Positions 59,498 through 64,000 of a stretch of DNA of 64,000 bases are shown in pieces. Every line of letters begins with the position of its first letter. Position 1 is the first letter of the stretch. The stretch spans positions 62,001 to 126,000 of the forward strand of contig NZ_JACORU010000012.1 in the NCBI RefSeq assembly GCF_014297445.1, written 5' to 3'. The notes under the pieces were generated by a model. The model was not told the origin of the DNA and did no database searches. It saw nothing but the letters and a program-made list of their open reading frames with translations. Source of the DNA: Ramlibacter albus. Lineage in GTDB: Bacteria; Pseudomonadota; Gammaproteobacteria; Burkholderiales; Burkholderiaceae_C. A program made the translations under genes and the position numbers.

Positions 59498-60538
59498 CTA
59501 GCTGGAGCGCCGCCGCATCTCGAGCGGTGCCGGTGCGGTCAGCGCATGCGCGCGCGCCTGCGGGCCGGAGGCCAGCGGGGCCGCGGAAGCGGCGGCCTCG
59601 CTGTCGAAGAGCGAAGGCGTGAGCACCGAATCAGGATTGCTCTCCGTCCGGGCCGCCTTGGAATGCGCTCGTGGCTCCCACGCCGTCTTGCCCGGGTGCG
59701 TGGTGATGCTGCCGCCCAGGTAGAGCGCGGCGAGCGCCTGCACGAGTTCGCGCTCGGACAGGCCCGTGTGTTCGAGCAGTTCGGGCAATGTCTGCGGCGC
59801 CGCGGCAAGCATGCTCAGGCAGAGCATGTGCGTGTCGCGGACGAGCCGCTGGTCCACGCGCGGCGCGCCGCGGAAGTAGATGGTGGCGTGGCGATAGCGC
59901 TCGGGCAGCAGGTCCTCGCCCGTGCGCATCACGTACTGCCACATGATCTGCGAGATGGGCGTGCGCGCGAAATGCTCGGGGATCGCGTGCGCGGCCGGCG
60001 GGCGCCCGCCCCATTCGGCCGCCGCGGCGTCCCGCGGCGTGAGGTTCGGGTGCAGGCCGACGTCGCCGTTGAGGTCGATCACGCCGACGAGCTGCCCCTG
60101 CAACTGCAGGTGGTAGACCGCCGACGTGAGCTGGTAGCGCCGCTGCGCGAGCGAGCGCGCGATGGAAAGCTCGGTCGCAAGCGGGCGCAGCCAGCCCTCG
60201 AAGTTGTCGAAGATGGCGGCAACGCCTTCGGGCGAGGCGGGGTTGAACAGGTACTGCGGCTGGATGTTGGGGCTGGGCAATGGCAGGGTGAACGCGATCG
60301 GGCGATCGACGTCCTTCAGGCTCAGCACCGTGGCCGGGCGGCCCTGCTCGTACGACGGGATGCGCACGATGCCCGGCCGCACGAGTTGCGCGTGCTCGCC
60401 GTTCACCCACAGCGCATCCGCCTCGGTGAACGGGCCGCGCTCCCAGGCGACGAGCCCCTTGCGATTCGAAAGAAGCGTGCACAGGTGGCTGTCGCTTTGA
60501 AAGCCGATCAGCCCCATGCGCATCACCGGATCCGCCAT
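59498..60538 (-). CDS. Hypothetical protein (346 aa)
   Basis: Function not recognised. The sequence is soluble, with no signal peptide or membrane helix. It shows MGLIGFQSDSHLCTLLSNRKG at the start, a middle with YHLQLQGQLVGVIDLNGDVGLHPNLTPRD, and a segment around TLPELLEHTGLSERELVQALAALYLGGSI that looks like a helix-turn-helix or winged helix, so DNA binding is possible. The C-terminal 60 residues are low-complexity. A perfect GGAGGT precedes the ATG at 60538, with TTGCAA/CAAACT promoter-like hexamers further upstream. It appears monocistronic. Confidence 0.72.
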   Translation of the reverse strand: MADPVMRMGLIGFQSDSHLCTLLSNRKGLVAWERGPFTEADALWVNGEHAQLVRPGIVRIPSYEQGRPATVLSLKDVDRPIAFTLPLPSPNIQPQYLFNPASPEGVAAIFDNFEGWLRPLATELSIARSLAQRRYQLTSAVYHLQLQGQLVGVIDLNGDVGLHPNLTPRDAAAAEWGGRPPAAHAIPEHFARTPISQIMWQYVMRTGEDLLPERYRHATIYFRGAPRVDQRLVRDTHMLCLSMLAAAPQTLPELLEHTGLSERELVQALAALYLGGSITTHPGKTAWEPRAHSKAARTESNPDSVLTPSLFDSEAAASAAPLASGPQARAHALTAPAPLEMRRRSS

Positions 60539-60574
60539 GACACCTCCGTCCCGCTCCTGCCTCATTTCAGAAAC

Positions 60575-60603
60575 AGTTTGTCACAAGTCCGCTAGGCTTG
60601 CAA
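60575..60603 (-). promoter_or_regulatory. Candidate promoter of the 346-aa hypothetical gene
   Basis: On the minus strand TTGCAA (60603-60598) and CAAACT (60580-60575) are separated by 17 bp. The leader carries GGAGGT just before the ATG at 60538. Confidence 0.4.
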
Positions 60604-60606
60604 CAC

Positions 60607-62988
60607 CTACAGGATCGTCTGGCCACCGCCTTTGCGCGCCCGGGGTTCGAAGTCGAAATCGAACTCGATGCCTTCCGGGGCCGGGGTGGGCGCGGGCGCC
60701 GGGGCTTCGGGGTCGGCGGAAGGCGCCACTTCAGGAAGCGGCGCCGTGATGAACGACAGGTCGATGTCCGGGCTGACGGCCACGGGCGGAAGGTCCTGCG
60801 CGGGCTCGTCCAGCGTCGCCAGCGGAACCGGCTCGGTGCTGCGGCCGGGCTGCGCGGCGCCGCCCTCGGGGACTTCGGGGAAGTCGAGTGCCGCCGCCAG
60901 GTTCGGCATCGCCGGCACCATCGAAGTCCGGATGAACTCCGTGTAGTCGTCTTCCGGCGAAGGCACCGGGCCTTCGGCGCCGGGCACCGTTTCGCGCGCG
61001 ATCACGTAAAGCAGCAACAGGTCCCGAGACGCGTGCAGGTCGAACGTGATCGAGCCGGGCGCATGGCCGTCCTCGGCGAGCGCGTCCTCGATGACCTGCA
61101 ACACGCGCGGCGAGCCCCACAGCTGCTCGATGCGTGAGAGCGCGCGGGGATGGTCCTCGAGCCCGCCCGAGTCGGGCCGGTTGGCCTCGAACGCGGGCAG
61201 CCGCGCATTGAACTCGCGCTGGAACTCCTCGCGGATGCGCTCGTACTGCTCGCGCTTGCCGTGCTGGTGGCACAGGTCCAGCAGGTCCAGCCACAGCAGC
61301 GGGCTGCTGCCCAGGTAGTCGTGGACCTGCTGCTCCAGCAGCTCGATCGCGCGCTCGTGCTGGCCGATCGCGAGGAAGAACTCCACCTTCTGCTGGATGT
61401 CGATCAGCTCCTGCGGCTTGGGCAGGCGCGACTGGCCGACCTGGCTCTCCGCGAACTCCGACATCGGGCTCGACACGGCCGGCTTGTTGCGCCGCAGGTC
61501 CACGTCCTCGTCCGACGAATTGCCGCCGGAGGAGTTCACCTGCGAGATGCCTTCCCAGCCGCTGTCGACCTCGGACACCGGGCCGCCGTGCGATGCGCGC
61601 CCGGCCGATGCCGCGCCTTCACGTGCGCGCAGGTCCGCGGCTGCGGGCGGCGCCGCGGCCAGCTGGCGCCAGCGCGATTGCTGGTCGGTGCTTTCGCGCG
61701 AGCGCAGCCACAGCATCGCCACGCCCCCGGCAATCAGCAGGCCGGCGATGACCGCGAGCAGGGTGCTCGCGAAATCGCGCTCGCCGCGCACCTTGTCGAG
61801 CTGCTCGGCGAGTTGGGCGGTGGCCGCGGTGTGCTTTTGCATCGCCTCGCGCAGCGCCTTGACCTCGGCTTCCACCGCGGCGGAGCGCTGCACCTGGCCG
61901 GCCAATTCTTCCTGGGCCTTCGTCGCGAAGCGCTCGGGCATCGAGGTTTCCGCGCGCAGTTGCACGGGTGTGCCCGATGCAGCGGGGGCGGCGGCTGCGG
62001 CGGGGGCGGCGGACGCTGCCGATGCGGCGGCGACGGCGGCCGTCGCGGTCGAGCCTTCGATGGCGGGTTTGCTGCCGGGCACGGCGCCCACGACTTGCGT
62101 GCGCGACGCGCTGCCCAGGTTGGGCGTGAGCTTCAGCGGTGCTGCCTGTTCCACCGCGAAGTCGATCGAAGCGCCGGCCGCTTCCAGTCGCAGGCGTGGG
62201 GCGCCCGTGCGCGCGGCCTGCGCACGCGGTTCGCCGGCCACGCGCGGTTGCGCGCGCGCTTCGCCGGCAACGCGAGGCTGTGCGCGCGGGCGCGCAGCGG
62301 CCGCGGCTTCCCCCGTCCTCGCAGCCGTCCTGCCGGCCGCGGCCTGCCGCGCCGGTGCCGAAGGCTGCGCAGAGGGTGGCCGCGTCGTCGAGGCCGATGC
62401 TTGCGCGCCTCCACCCGGCTGCGGCGAGCCGCTCCAGGTCGACGACGTGGAAGGTTGCAGCGAAAGCGGTGCTTCGCCCGGTGTGGCGGGCGCCGTTGCC
62501 TGCTGCACCTGCTGCGCATCCGACAGCCGCGGCGCCATCGTCAACCCGGTGCTCGGCGCCAGTGCGATCGGGGACGAAGGCTGGTCGACAACCTGTTCGG
62601 CCAGCATCACGAAGCTGCGCGTGAACTGCTGCGCGCAACCCACCCGCAGGTAAATGGTGATGACGGGTTCGTCGACCGACGCGGGGGAAAGCACGCGGAT
62701 CGCCCGCGCTCCCCCTTCGGCCTGCACGATCGACACGTCCAGCGGGCCGGTGCGCGTGTCGCCCTGGAAGAGTTCTGCCTGCACGCACGGCTCGGCTTCG
62801 CCGGCCTCGAGCGTGAGGGGGATGGTGACGGAAAGCGGCTTGCCGATGAGGACCGCCCCGCGCGGGCGGCCGAGCGTCATCGCGTCGGCGGAAAGCGAGC
62901 CGCAGAGCGCGGCCGCGCCAAACGCCAGCGCAGCAACAGTACGGCTGAGCCAGTGCGCGTTAGTCGTTTTGGGTACTGCCGGCGCCAT
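60607..62988 (-). CDS. FimV-like protein (exported N-domain, one membrane helix, cytoplasmic TPR-like domain)
   Basis: A 793-residue FimV/TspA-like protein. Signal peptide near residues 15-36 (VAALAFGAAALCGSLSADA). The FimV N-terminal domain reads MTLGRPRGAVLIGKPLSVTIPLTL. An Ala/Arg/Pro-rich periplasmic stretch follows (about residues 150-330) with a direct repeat of RAQPRVAGE. Next are a coiled coil, a membrane helix near residues 408-430 (LLAVIAGLLIAGGVAMLWL) and a cytoplasmic half with TPR-like helices (FFLAIGQHERAIELLEQQVHD, SPLLWLDLLDLCHQHGK). There is no LysM motif that I can see. In Pseudomonas FimV organises the pole, pili and cAMP signalling. Confidence 0.78.
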   Translation of the reverse strand: MAPAVPKTTNAHWLSRTVAALAFGAAALCGSLSADAMTLGRPRGAVLIGKPLSVTIPLTLEAGEAEPCVQAELFQGDTRTGPLDVSIVQAEGGARAIRVLSPASVDEPVITIYLRVGCAQQFTRSFVMLAEQVVDQPSSPIALAPSTGLTMAPRLSDAQQVQQATAPATPGEAPLSLQPSTSSTWSGSPQPGGGAQASASTTRPPSAQPSAPARQAAAGRTAARTGEAAAAARPRAQPRVAGEARAQPRVAGEPRAQAARTGAPRLRLEAAGASIDFAVEQAAPLKLTPNLGSASRTQVVGAVPGSKPAIEGSTATAAVAAASAASAAPAAAAAPAASGTPVQLRAETSMPERFATKAQEELAGQVQRSAAVEAEVKALREAMQKHTAATAQLAEQLDKVRGERDFASTLLAVIAGLLIAGGVAMLWLRSRESTDQQSRWRQLAAAPPAAADLRAREGAASAGRASHGGPVSEVDSGWEGISQVNSSGGNSSDEDVDLRRNKPAVSSPMSEFAESQVGQSRLPKPQELIDIQQKVEFFLAIGQHERAIELLEQQVHDYLGSSPLLWLDLLDLCHQHGKREQYERIREEFQREFNARLPAFEANRPDSGGLEDHPRALSRIEQLWGSPRVLQVIEDALAEDGHAPGSITFDLHASRDLLLLYVIARETVPGAEGPVPSPEDDYTEFIRTSMVPAMPNLAAALDFPEVPEGGAAQPGRSTEPVPLATLDEPAQDLPPVAVSPDIDLSFITAPLPEVAPSADPEAPAPAPTPAPEGIEFDFDFEPRARKGGGQTIL

Positions 62989-62989
62989 G

Positions 62990-63403
62990 TCAGCACACCA
63001 GCTTGGCCAGGTGGCCGATCATCGTGCCGGGTGCCACGAACTCGGCGGCCTGCTCTTCGCCGCCGCCCAGGTAGGTGCCCTGGCCCATCGTGCCGGAGTA
63101 TTGCAGCGTCTTGAGGTAACGGTACTTGCCGGCCTTGCAGTCGATCTCGATGAGCGCCTTGCCGGACTTGATGCCGTTGCCCACCTGTGAGCGCCGGTCG
63201 ATGAGCCGCCACACGCGTTTGCGGTCGCCTTCGGCGCGGATGGAGGTGGGGTCGTAATAGTGGACCCCGACCTCGCTTTCGCCATAGTTCACCCAGTCCT
63301 GCGCAGCGGCATGCGGTGCCGCACACGCAAGCACGAGCCCCAACGCGACGATTGCCGGCCGCTCCAACTCCAACTGCGCCCCCATCTTTATGGTGGCAAT
63401 CAT
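62990..63403 (-). CDS. Surface-adhesin E-like exported protein
   Basis: A small exported protein of about 137 residues. A signal peptide (PAIVALGLVLACAAPHAAAQ) precedes a mature part that begins DWVNYGESEVGVHYYDPTSI, the pattern of the surface-adhesin E family (Haemophilus protein E-like), with KRVWRLIDRRSQ and YRYLKTLQYSG. Function in this group is unknown; adhesion is known only for the Haemophilus protein. ATGs at 63403 and 63385 both fit; a GTG at 63415 lies within the tRNA terminator region and is less likely. It ends 1 bp before the FimV-like gene start. Confidence 0.75.
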   Translation of the reverse strand: MIATIKMGAQLELERPAIVALGLVLACAAPHAAAQDWVNYGESEVGVHYYDPTSIRAEGDRKRVWRLIDRRSQVGNGIKSGKALIEIDCKAGKYRYLKTLQYSGTMGQGTYLGGGEEQAAEFVAPGTMIGHLAKLVC

Positions 63404-63423
63404 AGGGCCGGGCACAAAGAAAA

Positions 63424-63449
63424 AGCCAGCAGGTTTTTGCCTGCTGGCT
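63424..63449 (-). terminator. Rho-independent terminator of the tRNA-Asn gene
   Basis: AGCCAGCAGG (63424-63433) and CCTGCTGGCT (63440-63449) form a 10-bp stem with loop TTTTTG. On the minus strand it is followed by TTTTTCTTTG, a proper U-tract. It lies 9 bp after the tRNA 3' end. Confidence 0.85.
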
Positions 63450-63458
63450 CTGGAGTTT

Positions 63459-63534
63459 TGGCTCCCCGACCTGGGCTCGAACCAGGGACCTACGGATTAA
63501 CAGTCCGGCGCTCTACCGACTGAGCTATCGGGGA
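63459..63534 (-). tRNA. tRNA-Asn (anticodon GTT)
   Basis: A 76-nt cloverleaf on the minus strand. Acceptor arm TCCCCGA pairs with TCGGGGA; D-arm AGCTCAGTCGGTAGAGC; anticodon arm CGGACTGTTAATCCG with anticodon GTT; T-arm GGTTCGAGCC; and a 3' CCA encoded in the genome. The features fit tRNA-Asn. Confidence 0.97.
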
Positions 63535-63574
63535 ACAAGCCTTTGATTATAGCGTCTTTTTTCGGGCTGCTTTT

Positions 63575-64000
63575 CTACAGCGCGGCGCTCAGGCCGACGC
63601 GCAACGTGCGCGGTGCGCCCGGGTAGAGGTACACGTGCCCGAACTGGTAGGGCGACTCGCGCCAGTAGCGGCGGTCCAGCAGGTTGTCCACGCCGAGGGT
63701 CCACGTCGTGTCGACGCTGCCCATGCGGCGCTCGTAGCGCAGCGCGGCATCCACGCGCGTCCACGACGGCAACGTGATCGAGGCATCGGGCAACACGGGC
63801 CGCGAGCCTTCGTGCGAGACGCGGCCCTGCAGTTCGAGGCCCGGCACGCTCGCGATTCGGTATGCGGTGTTGGCACGTAGCACGAATTCGGGCACGTTGA
63901 CCGGGCGCTTGCCGTTGGTGGCGGGCTCGGCCGTGCTGCCGCGGCGCTCGGCGTCGAGCAGCGTCACGCCGCCGTCGAGCCGCAGGCCGCCCTGCGACCA
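63575..64000 (-). CDS. TonB-dependent receptor, C-terminal part (truncated by window edge)
   Basis: The last 142 residues of an outer-membrane beta-barrel receptor; the frame remains open to the end of the window. Barrel strands and turns typical of siderophore receptors are seen: VNVPEFVLRANTAYRIASVPG, GSRPVLPDASITLPSWTRVD and LGVDNLLDRRYWRESPYQF. It ends APRTLRVGLSAAL, resembling the terminal hydrophobic strand of these barrels. The conserved N-V-x-N-L-x-D-x-x-Y-W motif is present as VDNLLDRRYW. The substrate cannot be assigned from this part. Confidence 0.88.
   Translation of the reverse strand, partial: WSQGGLRLDGGVTLLDAERRGSTAEPATNGKRPVNVPEFVLRANTAYRIASVPGLELQGRVSHEGSRPVLPDASITLPSWTRVDAALRYERRMGSVDTTWTLGVDNLLDRRYWRESPYQFGHVYLYPGAPRTLRVGLSAAL

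Overview
The window is GC-rich, densely packed bacterial DNA. Genes are often joined by 4-8 bp start/stop overlaps. The gene set (ilvIHC-pssA-leuA block, aat-bpt pair, DUF3619/DUF3106 sigma-factor cluster, nadE-glnB pair, a FimV-like protein, a tRNA-Asn) and the recognisable intergenic repeats point to a betaproteobacterium of the Burkholderiales, most likely Comamonadaceae (Ramlibacter/Variovorax-like). No prophage, transposase, integrase or CRISPR array is visible.

Layout. 0-3.2 kb: the end of cobT, a universal stress protein and a lipoprotein phosphodiesterase. 3.3-13 kb: an mdtABC-type RND efflux operon with its NodT-type outer membrane lipoprotein. 13-13.8 kb: an RHH/PIN toxin-antitoxin pair. 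13.8-16 kb: a hydrolase-LuxR fusion regulator, a 60-aa protein and a methyltransferase. 16-26.9 kb (minus strand): an overlapping three-gene phosphorelay made of a 3196-aa soluble hybrid kinase with about 15 GAF domains, an Hpt protein and a response regulator fused to a class III nucleotidyl cyclase. 27-34 kb: a LysR-controlled cluster with a flavin monooxygenase, GAF protein, VOC protein, hydrolase and a three-gene ABC importer, probably for an organic acid or aromatic compound. 34-38 kb: nth, a LysR regulator, a gamma-glutamyltransferase and a second (AbrB/PIN) toxin-antitoxin pair. 37.9-41.7 kb (minus): wax ester synthase, an unexpected ExoY/CyaA/edema-factor-type nucleotidyl cyclase, and an alpha/beta hydrolase. 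41.8-48.1 kb: a GNAT-like protein, nadE, glnB, LOG, dgkA, and an ECF sigma operon. 48.3-55.9 kb: branched-chain amino acid genes ilvI-ilvH-ilvC, pssA and two different 2-isopropylmalate synthases, with a leucine attenuator in front of the first. 56-64 kb: a PBP7-like peptidase, an IclR regulator, the N-degron transferases aat and bpt, a hypothetical protein, a FimV-like protein, a surface-adhesin E-like protein, tRNA-Asn and the end of a TonB-dependent receptor.

Most notable points: (1) a stand-alone toxin-class (class II) nucleotidyl cyclase, matching ExoY along its whole length, embedded in a lipid-metabolism operon; (2) the giant kinase, whose GAF domains alternate strictly between two subtypes of different length (about 173 and 188 residues) over thirteen consecutive domains; (3) a leucine leader peptide and attenuator preceding tandem leuA genes of two types; (4) a recurring TAnnnT hexamer 12-13 nt before start codons, suggesting leaderless transcripts; (5) three repeat elements sitting at gene junctions, two of which now encode protein termini. 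All functional calls are by eye from sequence motifs; no database search was possible.
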